Below are positions 1 through 11,400 of a stretch of 64,000 nucleotides of DNA, one piece after another. Numbering within the stretch: position 1 is the first letter of the stretch; each line of letters starts with the position of its first letter. The position numbers were made by a program, and so were the translations under genes. The notes beneath the pieces were generated by a model. It had not been told where the DNA came from and searched no databases. It was given only the letters and a program-made list of their open reading frames with translations. Source of the DNA: Linanthus parryae (Eukaryota > Streptophyta > Magnoliopsida > Ericales > Polemoniaceae); assembly GCA_023055425.1 (NCBI GenBank), contig JALGPY010000013.1, forward strand, positions 14,421,735-14,485,734, in the 5' to 3' direction.

Positions 1-405
1 GATCTTTAGTAAAGCATATTTTACTCAAGTTATCGCAGTGGACTATCAATCGATTTTTATGTAGGCTTAGATCGTTGACCAATACCTTCAACCAGATCGC
101 CTCATTTTCCGCTTAGGTCAAAGCCGTGTACTCAGCTTCCGTAGTAAACAAATTCTCCGCAGGCTGTAGCGTCGCCTTCCAGCTCCCAATATAAACACCC
201 AGAGTGAACACATAACCAATCTTAGATCTCCTTCTATCAATATCCTCGGCATAGACGAAATTCCAAAAACCAGCAACCAAAGCTTCCTGATTGTCCCCAT
301 AATAGAGGCCAATGTCTGACGTACCCTTAAGGTGCTTGAATATGCGCTTCATCGCTTGCCGATGATCCTTCCCCAGTTGACTCATAAACGACTCACCACA
401 CTAAC
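1..405 (-). pseudogene. Ty1/copia pol fragment (end of RT and RNase H)
   Basis: Read on the minus strand, the translation gives the RT-RNase H end of a copia polyprotein: a KGTSDIGLYYGDN stretch, then the RNase H motifs RRRSKIGYVFTLG, SWKATLQPAENL and TTEAEYTAL, continuing as EAIWLKVLVNDLSLHK and CDNLS toward base 1. RNase H would degrade the RNA strand during reverse transcription. The frame has an in-frame stop between TAL and EAIWLK, and nothing recognisable lies upstream of about 405, so this is a broken remnant that continues beyond the window. It belongs to a different copia family from the copies at 35.9, 55.4 and 58-64 kb. It abuts an Athila-like LTR remnant. Confidence 0.85.
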
Positions 406-469
406 AGTGAATGTTATGTCTTGTCGATATGGAATGATTTTATCACTTGTCGCTCCATATGGTTAAATG

Positions 470-1990
470 TTAATCCGTACACGTTTTTCATGGACTTTTA
501 AGCTTATTTGATCGAATTAATCTCTCGGGATAGTTCCTTTTCGTCGTCAAACACGAAACAGGGCTTGAAGATTGGATTGGACTAGGATGTGATCTTCGGA
601 AACATGGAAGTGCAAGGAAAGAAGCTAAAGAAACCAAGAAAGAGGAAGTCTAGAGAAGATTCCGCAGGGCATTCGCACGAAAGGGCTAAGCCATTTGCAC
701 GAATACTAACACTTAGGAAAACTCCAAAAGACAGGCCATTTGTACGAAAGGGGAAATACATTCGCACGAAAGGCTTCCCACGATCGTATCTTTCCCACGA
801 AAGGCTCTCTGTAATCGAAGCAGATTCCATGGGGCTAAATTGCAATCTTGAAGACTTAGAATTTAATATGACCTAGGGATCCGAGAATGAGTATCATTCA
901 TCACCTTTTGGATGTTGAATAGGATTAAGGAGGCCTCTTGGAGGTCCGTACAACTTTCGGGATCATCGTCGTATTTTCATTCTAGGTTTGAACTCTCGTT
1001 TCTTGTACTATAATTATATTATGGAGAAACTTAGCTTTGTTACTTCAGTTATGAGCAACTAAATCATTTAGTTGGGCTCTATGAGAGCATGTGGTTTATG
1101 TAGATGATATTTCCAAATTTTAGAGATTGTTTCAAGCTTTGGGATATCGATTTCATTGTTTGATGTTTATTTTCATCGGTGTATTATTGAGCTTACATTG
1201 TTGACATGAGTAGGTTGTGATTTGACTGACCATGATAAGTAGATTCATGAATGATTACTTAGGCTTAAACTTATGATTAGTTTAGTTAATCGTTCTTTTT
1301 CTATGCTTAACATTTAGCAACTATGGAGTCATAACATCCGACTTGCTTGTTAGTTAGACAAGTGGTCAACATAGACTAGACCTAGTTGTGATTGAGAACA
1401 TGAACGGAATCCTGAATCAATGAGACTGAAAGGTGAGTTGAGTAGGATAGGCGGGTAGATTCGGTTAGTATTTAGACTGTTTTGTGAAACGGTGGTCCAA
1501 CATGACCCGTTGTCGTGCACGTCGTTAGCCTGCTAGAACGGACTTGTAGACGGCAGTGGACCGAGAGGACCTGTAGTAGACTGTGACGTAGGACGACATG
1601 ACCGATAGGAGATTGTTATTGCGGTTATCCGGCATAACTATATTTGGATTAACGTGTTTCAGTACTATATCCGAAATTGTCTACAGCCCTAGGTGATCTA
1701 TAGATTGCCTACTTTTGTCTCCATCTTGATTAAATTCATTTTAATTATAAAATATATAAAAATATTGTCTTTTCAGTACTTCAATATAGTCACTTGTTTG
1801 GGAGCGACAACCTTCAAAATCAACTAAATTGTCCTCCTGGTTACATAAGTTGACTAAATTATACTACTATTGTCAATCAGAGTGGTTACGAGATTGTCCC
1901 TGTGGGTTTGACAACCCAGAGTCCTAACAATACTCGACTTAATAATTGACCATAGTACACTTCCGTAGTACGCGTGTAGATTTCATGTCA
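470..1990 (+). mobile_element. Athila-like Ty3 LTR remnant (left boundary uncertain)
   Basis: This stretch aligns by eye, with many differences, to the LTR of element C. Bases near 475 (gttaatccg) match 18630, 1390-1560 match 39985-40150 (gaacatgaa...gagac and gcccgttgtcgtgcacgt type blocks), and 1590-1650 match the C segment resuming at about 53397. It ends tttcatgtca at 1990 without a primer-binding site, so it is a 3' or solo LTR whose left end was lost to the neighbouring copia fragment. Small ORFs inside it match no known protein. Confidence 0.6.
672..801. repeat. Five copies of a TTCGCACGAA-type near-palindrome
   Basis: Units start at 672 (TTCGCACGAA), 694 (TTTGCACGAA), 739 (TTTGTACGAA), 761 (TTCGCACGAA) and 792 (TTCCCACGAA). 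Start-to-start spacings are 22, 45, 22 and 31. The unit is the reverse complement of the one in the LTR of element B. Confidence 0.7.
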
Positions 1991-2778
1991 ATACTCGGCG
2001 GAGCGGCGGTAGGAGAGGATAGAGGAATATCTTGTAAAATTGATGGGAGTAACTTTTTTTTACTTTTTCAAACTTGATGGGGCATCTCTTGTATTTTCAT
2101 AAAGCTATTATCTTACTACCTCTATTTCGCTTGAAATTTCACAGTTGACTTTTTTCCACTATTGACCATGCCACTTTGACCCGGTGATTTGATTAACATT
2201 AAAAAAAATTGTAATGTTTTCATTAACTCTACAACACCATAAAAAATTATCAATAAATTAGATTATTTTACTATTCAAATCATTGAGTCAAAGTGGTTCC
2301 GGATGGAAAACATCAACTACAAAATTTCGGGTGAAACACAGGTAGTAGTAATTTTTTTTTCTAAACTAATTAACTATTTTATAAAATAAAAATGAAAATG
2401 AAAAAGTCTACGTGAACAAAAGTTTTTACAAAAAGTTGAACATAAAATGATGTGTATGACAACAAGTCATTAATAAAGATTCGGAGTGAAGGTTATGAAG
2501 AAAATATAACGAATAAATCTTGGTAATATTTAGACATCTACTCATACAGCATATACCACGTCACTTTTTGTTCAAATTTCTCTTAAATTTAATTTACTTA
2601 TTCTGAATATGTTTTTGATTTAATGTTGCCAACTTCCTTTTGGAAAAAAAAAAAATGTTGCCAACTTCCACAAAATTTCTAACCCTAAAATTGGAACATC
2701 TATTTTCTTCCCACCCCCCTCATTCTCACGCCACTCTCTCTTTCTATCCCTCACCTCTCACTCTCTCTCTATGTATAG

Positions 2779-2803
2779 TATATATATATACACACACACA
2801 CAT
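2779..2803. repeat. (TA)n(CA)n compound microsatellite
   Basis: About five TA units run straight into six CA units. Confidence 0.9.
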
Positions 2804-4789
2804 ATTTTTTATTGATGAAATATACACACATATATATCACTCTTAATTAGCTACACCGCCACCCTCTCCCTCTCTTCTCTCTCGGGTTCTCAACCGATTA
2901 AGCACCGGCACCCACCAACACCGGCACCTCTCCACTCCCCTTCCCCAATCTCTCTCTGGATCATAACTCTCCCTCTCCCACCCTCGCTATCCCGAAGGCA
3001 GCAGCAGCCGCGACCAAGGAAGCTGCAACATCAGCGGCCACTGTGCCGCCATCATTTCTGGCAGCCTCCTTCGTCCTTCCGGATTTTTTCCGACTTCTCT
3101 TTTCAACGTATCTCTTCATCGGCATACTTTCTTACTCACTTCCTTAATCTCGGTACCCCTTCGATCTCTCTCAATTTTACATTTCTACATGAATGTGTAT
3201 GCATATGAGCATTTGTGCATGCATGGGTTGCGCATGAGCATGGAAGTGGAGACTGTTGTTGTCGATGTTGTTAAAGGTGTTGTTAATTTTGTTGTATTCG
3301 GAGTAGAAGAAGAAGAGCAAGAATAAAATTTCAAAAAAAAAAGAAGAGCAAGAATAAAATGTTTTAGTTTATTGGTTTAAACATTCTGTTCTCGTAATAC
3401 CACTCTGATTCTTCTCTTCTCCATCATCTTGACTTTTATCATTCACTGGGTCACTTTCACCCGAGAATTTGGATAGTTAAATGATGCAATTTTTTGATAA
3501 TTTTTTCATTGTGTTCTCAAATAAAAGTTGTTTTAGAACATGGTAAAAAATAATCAAAATAATCGTATCGTTTTACAATCCAATCAACCGGTCAACAAAT
3601 GATGTGGTATAGAAGAATAGAGTGGTAGGTCCTAACAGTCGCTAGAGGTATCACCAAATTGTTCCACTATATTCTGTTTATATAAAAAATAATAATCAAC
3701 AGTTTTATTTATCTTATTATATTTTAATTAATTATTTATTTAATTATGGTCTGCTTCTTATAGAAATACATATTTTTGCTTCCCCGAAAATAAATATATA
3801 GAAATAATTTTTTTTTGTAAGTAATAATTTTCGTAGAGATAAATTGATTTATTTTCTTATATAAACATATAAATTAAAGTTTTTTGTATTATTATTATAG
3901 TTTTTTTGAGGAATATATTATAGAATTACCAAACCATAATTATTAAGTTAATAAGATTGTTATCTGTTAGCACGATGCAGATCCATACAGTGTCAAATTT
4001 TGGCTACCTTATTTGTATGGTGGTAAATTTTGGAGATAACCTGCTTTTTTCGCATAATTGGCCAAACCCATTCTATTACGCTGGTTTTATGCCTTGGTTG
4101 GTTTGTTGGATAATTTGACAACTTCTGCTCGCGGTCATCATTTTTGACAGAATTTTCTAAAGGGACAAGTTGTCCAATTTTCGAAGTTTCTAGCTCTCGC
4201 CATAGAAATCGGAAATAATTGGTGCTCTGGAGCAGTCAGCTTTAACTCTTGCTTGCAAACTCTAGAAATAGGAAATAATTGGTGCTCTAGAAATACAGGG
4301 TAGAGTTCGTTCACGTTGCGGAACCAATTAACTGATAAGGAATTGAACAAGAATTCAAAAATCTTGATTGATATTTTAGTTTTCTTAATTATTTTGATTT
4401 GGGAAATGCTAAACGTCACCCTTTTTCCTTCACCCCTTAATTTCACATCCTATGTGGATGTTTTTGATTTGTGAGGTAATTATAGAAATATCTTAAAATA
4501 AATACTTCCAACAATCATATCTTCACACATAGGAGGTGAACTTGAAGGGTGAAGATAAAAGGGTGAAGCACAGCACCCCTCTTTTGATTTTTAGAGAATT
4601 TGGTACGATTACTTATTTCCTTAATAGCTCACACTCTTATCTATAATTAGCCAAGGGTTAATTCGTGGATGTTTTTACTATCAGCACAACTGCTTTTCGA
4701 TAGCAAAAATAATTTTTAATGTGTTTGGTGAAATAACAATTTTAACATTCCAAATAGTTACTTAGGGTCTTTCCGGAGTTTTATTTTAA

Positions 4790-4805
4790 GGGGGGGGGGG
4801 GGGGG
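4790..4805. repeat. Run of 16 G
   Basis: Uninterrupted G16. Runs of the same length occur in both LTRs of element D (25509 and 33608). Confidence 0.9.
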
Positions 4806-5728
4806 AGATGTTCTTCCAGAACCTTATTTTGATTAATATGGGTACAGTTAATGCTGAAATTGAAAATGTGGTATGAAACTGTAACAAAAGTTAAAAATTG
4901 GGCACCACCGGTGCAATTTTGCCATTCTATTACACTAAATTTTAATCTTAAAAATTTTAAAAATTCAGTATCTATTATTGCCATTTTACTCTCTCGTAGG
5001 TGGTTTACAGTTAATTTTACGAAATTTGAAATTATTTTATCAAATTTTTTCTGTAGCCTTTACGTAATATTTACCAAACAAAAGTTTATCTAAATTCACA
5101 CAAACTTTCGCACAATAATTTTGACATAGCAACGTCCTGCACTGAGATAGCATTATCAAACTGTCGCTGAGCCTCTTTGCATTGTAAGGGAATTTTTGCT
5201 ACCATTATTTCTATAAAATTGAGAGATTTCATTAAATGTTGTTAATGTGAATCCAGAGACCGATTCATTTGTTAAATTGTTATTCAAGTTACGCAGAACA
5301 CTTTTTAAGCTGAAGGCTAGCACATTAGTTAAAATCAGATTCTAGATCTTCAATTAGTTGATCGGCCTGAAATCTCGAATTTCACTGCCCTGCCTTATTT
5401 GATAATAAAGTAATAATAATTGCATTCAGGCTCTTCTTGAGTTTTCCTGTCATATGGAATTCCTGCAACATAGACAGAGCATGTGGTTTGGGAACAACTC
5501 AATTCTGCAGAAAAGGCAACAGTAAAATCGTCCAGACGAGTGCTTTGTCTGCTCCACCTCTTCCTCCTCCACAAAAGCTAGCTCGCCCACCTCTAGTCTA
5601 CACTTTAATTCGTCATTTGTTTAGAGTTAGCTTAAGGATGCAGAAACTTTGAGCAGTTTCAGTGCCAACTAATGGAATGAAGATTTGAACTGTAAGCAAA
5701 CTAACCCATGAGAGAACCTCGTTACTTC

Positions 5729-6209
5729 TGTTGGGGAATTATTCGTCGAATTCCCGCCGCAACGGAAGCAAAAATACGCCACACGATCACACACTCAACA
5801 CACGCCATATAGGAGAAAAAAAATGACAACACAAGAATTTAACGTGGTTCGGCAAAACCGCCTACATCCACGGGAGGAGGAGAATTTCACTATATCAATG
5901 AGGGAATACATCGTAGGGGAGAGACGGCTCAATCCGCGGACCACGTCGACGCGGTACTCTCATCCTCATAGACCACATCTATGAAACCCTAACCTCACAC
6001 ATCCGCTCAAAGATATCTCTCACCAATCTCTCTCAACTCGACTCAATTAGAAACAATAGCTAGCACCTCTATTTATAATAATATAGAGGAGGTGGAAAAG
6101 TCCACCAAGCCCAAGCTATCACCTCCTCAGAGATCACCTCGACTGAGGAAATAATCAGACGCATCGGGTACACCGATTTGTCTTGCGGAATTCGAGACAA
6201 AACCCAACA
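5729..6209 (-). mobile_element. Solo LTR, 481 bp, inside the LINE
   Basis: The segment starts TGTTGGGGAATT and ends AAACCCAACA, a TG...CA terminus with inverted ends. It is flanked by a perfect 5-bp target duplication, acttc at 5724-5728 and 6210-6214. LINE coding sequence continues on both sides, so the insertion is younger than the LINE. A TATA box (TATAAATA, minus strand) at about 6070-6078 fixes the orientation. No internal region remains, as expected after LTR-LTR recombination. Which LTR superfamily it belongs to is not certain. Confidence 0.88.
6070..6078 (-). promoter_or_regulatory. TATA box of the solo LTR
   Basis: On the minus strand, tattataaataga lies between a pyrimidine-rich U3-like segment and a leader-like segment of the solo LTR. 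Confidence 0.5.
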
Positions 6210-7400
6210 ACTTCTTCGCTAGTTTCGCATCTTCCCTGTCTATAGCAGCCAAGTCCCCCAACACCTTTGTCTTTTGGACCTCTAAGTGACAAAGATCTTC
6301 CTTATTCCATATATATTTTCACATCGTCCTTCAACAAAGTAGATTTTCTAGCCAAAACAAAACTTACCATATCCCTGTATCCCACAACCCTACCACCAAG
6401 ATGTGACTCTATCCTTAAATCCAGCAACATGAAGCCACATGCTCTCAAACCAGATTCGTCTCCCTCTGAATACTTCCGGAGTCTAATAAGATATGACAAT
6501 GATCAGACGTCGCCCGCGGGTGATCAGTAAAATGACCAACACTAAAGAACCTCTCCTCCGATCAGCAGACACAAGAAACATATCAATACGTGACATCACA
6601 TCCTCTCACCGCCAAACCAAGACCCCAGCTAACGGAAGGTCAACCAAGGTCAAGTCATCATTAAGGTTAGAAAACCTCTGCATGACACTCGTAAGTCGTA
6701 AATCATCCTGCCCATGACACTCAGACATTAACGTAGTCACATTGAAGTAATCTCCCACACACCACGGCACATATAAACTGTAGGCAATAGAAGAGAGATC
6801 CTAGAAAATGACAGTTTGCAAACCTTCACCCCCTCCCCCGGAAATGATTTTCACCTAGGCAACATCGCAAACATATAGCTTAGTCTCCGGCAAACAAGCT
6901 ATATCCATATACGCAGGTCGACTGGTCGCACAGAAAGCTTCTTACAACCCTACTATCCCCTGGGTCATTCACACATCTCACATTCTAGGATAAGAATCTA
7001 GAAACGAGGGTTTGTCCCCCTTTACCTCACTCCATTTTACCTAAACCTCTCAACTCTCTCACTAATTTATATGTAGGCCCGAACTTACCACTATACTTGG
7101 GTACAGGCGACGCTCGCTCATCTCTCTGACACAAATGCAATGCTTAAGTCTCTAAACCGTCAAAAGACACCATAAAAACTTACTAAAGCCCTTAATATGG
7201 CCTTCCAACCACACACGCGTCCCTCAGCAACACCTCCTCGTCATCCATATCTTCATCCGTTTCTAAAACCACCAACATTTGACATTCTACAGGAGATGCC
7301 CCAAAGACTCTAAAGCTTTCACAGCATCCACTATATCTCCCCACTGCTCTGCTCTGAATCCTGAATCGCTCTTAGTCGATGGAACTAGTGGCTTTCCATC

Positions 7401-8495
7401 AAATGTTCATTGTCCATGTGGAGGAGGAGAGTAGCATAAAATATTTATTGGGGATAACTCCACCACCTGACATGGCTTATCGGCTCTATGGTGGTCCACA
7501 TTAATTAAAACCAAATATATGTACATTTGTCAATGGAGTCCACCCGTTTTTGTAAATTTTTCAAAACTTGATTAACCGTGGTCCATGGTGGATATACATG
7601 CGCCCAAGTGGGGGATATAACAAACTTTTCCCAACTTCTTGTTTTGTTTAGTTTTATCATTTGAACCCCACAACACATTGCAGTAAAATCCCACTAAACT
7701 TGTAACCTTACAAAACTTTACAAAATTTAAAGTTTACTCTTATTTTGTTTATTTTTCCAATTTAATCTTAACTGTAACAAATCCCTGGGACATTTATTGG
7801 CATGGAAAAACCATGCAGGCATATACCATGCGAAGGAAATAGCCCCAATGAACATTTTCTCATCATAAAGCATCTATCTATCTATAAAGTGATTTACAAT
7901 TTCCAAATCACCAGTGTATACACACCAAACGTTCCTAGTCCAGACCTGTTGAATGTTTGGCCGGACTGACGGACCGGTTGCTTGCCAGCCTAATTTTTAA
8001 AATTATGTAACCATCTCAAGCATCTCAACCACTATTTGACATTTTTTCCTATCTTAAATTGAACTAGTTAGCATAGTTTGGTCCAGTTTAAAGCCTTCTA
8101 TAAAACCTACTTAATAAACAATTCCGTAAATATGTGGCTATTCCAGTGGGAATAGTCAGTTCAACGGCTCGGTTTTGAGCATCTAACCTAGGAGTATGCT
8201 AGAGTTCTAACCTCTTTAAAAAAAATAAAAAAGGAGAAGTCCACAAAGTAAGGTAGGGGACAAATCGCTATTCGCAAATAGAAGAATCCAACTGCCAAGT
8301 TCTGTATATATTGTGTAAGTAAAAACTTAGTCTGTCATAGCAAAATAATACAAAAGAGAAATCTTCACTCGTCAACTTAAGAGTAGACCATATCAAGACA
8401 TCTTCACAACCAAAGACGACTAACGTTAAATTACCATATTAATTCATGTAGGTTCAACTCAACATGTGGCAGTCAATGTAACATATGAACCGAAA
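7401..8495 (+). promoter_or_regulatory. Upstream region of the ABCG gene
   Basis: No coding sequence is visible. A TATATATT at 8305-8312 lies about 185 bases before the chosen ATG and is the best TATA candidate. The out-of-frame ATG at 8464 starts a reading frame that stops after a few codons, so it may act as an upstream ORF if it is transcribed. Confidence 0.4.
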
Positions 8496-11400
8496 ATGGC
8501 AGCGTTGGCCAAGGATGATCCTACGAGCAATCGGACGAGCTTCAGGGAGGTATGGAAGCTGCAGGATCTCTTCAACCAGAGCGCACGTAGGCAGGTCAAC
8601 GATGAGGAAGAGCTCCGGTGGGCTGCGATGGAGAGGCTTCCAACGTATGACCGCTTGAGGCAGAGTGTACTAAGTGAAGTGGTTGATAATGGAGAGGTTG
8701 CCTCCGACGATGTCGATGTCACTAAGATGGGAGATATAGAGAAGAGACTGTTCATGAATAGCATTATTAGGGAAGCTCATGATGACAATGGGGGGTTTCT
8801 TCAGAGAATCAGGGACAGGATTGATAGGTGAACATGTTTGTGCTTGCATACAATTCGAAGAAATGCATGAATTGAGTAATTATTGTTTTTGTTAATGATG
8901 ATGATGATTGTGAGTGTGTTTTTACTGCAGGGTTGAAATTGAGATTCCGAAGATTGAGATAAGATACGAGAATTTGAGAATAGAGGGACATGTGCGTACT
9001 GGTAGTAGAACACTTCCAACGCTGTTTAATTCAACATTGAACTTAATCGAGGTGCGTTTACTATTATTCGTAGTATCTAGTTTTCAAGATTTGTAGCTAC
9101 AAATCAAAAAGCATTTCTTTCTTGTCTCCTACCATGGTGGTTGTCTTCTTTTTCCCTCATTTTGTCACTTTTTTCAGGGAACTAAGAAATTCACTTCAGC
9201 ATCTGAAATTATTTGTTCTCCTCATAATTGATTTTGATTTTGAGTACTTCTCACAATAATGTTTTTGCTTTCCATTATTCTGATTTTGATTTCAGACTAT
9301 TCTAGGACTAGTCTGGCTTGCCCCTACCAAGAAAAGAAAAATTCAGATACTCAAGGATGTCAGTGGCATAGTAAAACCATCAAGGTAAGGGTGTTAAGGA
9401 AACATCAGATTTAATCAATTATCTATGCATAATTTACTTATCGTCTTTCATGATATTCAGGTTGACACTACTTTTAGGCCCTCCTGGTGCAGGAAAAACA
9501 ACATTCTTGCTTGCACTTTCCGGGAAGCTTGATAAGGATCTCAAGGTTGGTTACATTAATTTCATTGACCATAGGCTTAGGTTCTACGTCATTCTATTTT
9601 TCAACATGTTGACAACAATTGTTTTTGTTCCTGTACTTAGTTTTCAGGAAAAGTAACCTACTGTGGCCATGAGTTCAGAGAATTTGTACCTCAGAGAACA
9701 TGTGCATTCATCAGTCAACATGATCTTCATTGTGGGGAAATGACGGTTAGAGAGACACTGGATTTCTCCGGGAAGTCTTTGGGTGTTGGTACAAGGTATG
9801 ACTTGTTGGTTGAAATCTTAAGACGAGAGAAAGAACTAGGCATTAAACCAGATCCCAAGATTGATGCATTCATGAAGGCCATAGCAGTGTCTGGTGAAGG
9901 AACCAGTTTGGCTACAGATTACATCCTCAAGGTTTACTAACACGAACTCATATTTGAAGTTGTTACATGTTTTTTTGGGCTCTAATAGTTTCCGACTTCC
10001 TGTCCTGCTATTTTATTGACAAACTAACTACAGATGCTCGGATTAGATATTTGTGCTGACGCCTTGGCTGGTGATGAGATGAGAAGGGGTATTTCCGGCG
10101 GAGAAAAGAAACGCTTAACCATTGGTAAGCCTTTTGGACAAAGAGTTATGAAAATTTATATCTTCTTCATTGAATATAACATTTACTTGTTTCATAGCGG
10201 TTCTTGGTATCTACACATTTTGTTAGTATTGATGGTGGTTGATTGACTAGATATTTTTTATTCAAATGGGGGTGCAGGAGAGATGTTGGTTGGACCAGCA
10301 AAAGCTTTCTTTATGGATGAGATATCGACAGGCTTGGACTCTACCACCACTTTCCAAATTGTCAAGTTCTTGAGTGAAATGGTTCACAAAATGGACATTA
10401 GCATGGTCATCTCTCTTCTGCAGCCAGCCCCAGAGACATACGAATTGTTTGATGACGTTATCTTACTTTCAGAAGGTCACATTGTATATCAAGGTCCCCG
10501 GGTTCATATCCTTGAGTTCTTTGAAAACATGGGCTTTAAATGTCCAGAAAGGAAAGCAGTGGCGGATTTTCTCCAAGAAGTGACTTCAAAGAAAGATCAA
10601 GAACAATATTGGTCAAAGAAGAGTACACCTTATAAGTACATTCCAGTTCCTGCATTTGTAGAAGCCTTTGCCTCTTTTCATATTGGAATACAAGTTACAG
10701 CGGACCTAAGCGTCCCTTATGATAGATCAAAAACCCACCCAGCCGCATTGGTGACTGATAAATATGGTCTGAGTAAAAAGGAACTGTTTAAGACATGCTT
10801 TAATCGGGAATGGTTGCTTATGAAGCGTAATGTTTTTCTGCACATATTTAAGGTTGTCCAGATAACCATCATGTCGTTGATAGCCATGACAGTGTTCTTA
10901 AGGACTACAATGCCGTATGGTAAACTGCAAGATGGGGCAAGATATTACGGAGTTCTTTTCTTTAGTCTTCTTAATGTGATGTTTAACGGGATGTCTGAGC
11001 TTGCAATGACTGTTCTGAAACTTCCGGTCTTCTATAAACAGAGGGATTTCTTATTTTACCCCCCATGGGCTTTTGTGTTGCCGATTTGGATCCTCGGAGT
11101 ACCAATTTCTATAATTGAATCAGCAATATGGGTCACTCTTACATACTACACAGTTGGTTTTGCTCCAGCTGCAAGTAGGTAAGACTCTGCTTGCCCAAGG
11201 TCTGCCTTCTTTCAGATTACAGCTCATTTTGGGTTCATTTGGAGATTATTCCTGAATTTATATCCTCCACAATTTTCAGGTTTTTCCGGCAGTATTTGAC
11301 TTTCCTCACGATACATCAAATGGCTCTACCCTTTTTCCGCTTTATTGCTTCAGTTGGAAGAACACAAGTTATATCAACCACTTTATCCATCTTCATAATG

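Larger units (their letters stand above)
1991..5229. other. AT-rich stretch, no gene recognised
   Basis: No reading frame here resembles a known protein. Contents: poly-A/T runs, a (TA)n(CA)n microsatellite at about 2779-2803, a pyrimidine-rich block at 2700-3130 that could be an old LTR or 5' leader, a short direct repeat (aaataattggtgctct) at about 4213 and 4271, and a run of 16 G at 4790-4805. Confidence 0.5.
5230..7400 (-). pseudogene. L1-type LINE ORF2 remnant (endonuclease plus start of RT)
   Basis: The minus strand, read from 7400 downward through several frames, shows the APE-type endonuclease of plant LINE ORF2. There is NVR.VNDPGDSRVVRSFL then LPETKLYV near 7000-6890, FSNLNDDLTLVDLPLAG near 6690-6640, SRIDMFLVSADRR near 6590-6550, and a WFESMWLHVAGF...WWWGYRDM block near 6450-6370. 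After the solo LTR the same element resumes with EFHMTGKLKKSLNA near 5460, IRDFRPIN near 5375 and TNVLAFSLKSVLRN near 5310, which mark the start of the reverse transcriptase. The protein would nick DNA and prime reverse transcription from the target. Stops and frameshifts are frequent, the RT catalytic core was not found, and both ends are uncertain. The 7000-7400 part is assigned only by position. Confidence 0.72.

Noticed and set aside
589..876. 95-codon basic ORF
   Set aside because: Lies in an LTR remnant and is built partly from the TTCGCACGAA repeats; no homology.
2640..2846. 68-codon ORF over the TA/CA microsatellite
   Set aside because: Low-complexity sequence only.
2600..4805. An older D-type LTR, suggested by CT-rich sequence and a G16 run
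   Set aside because: No alignable stretch with the D LTRs; spacing of the landmarks does not match.
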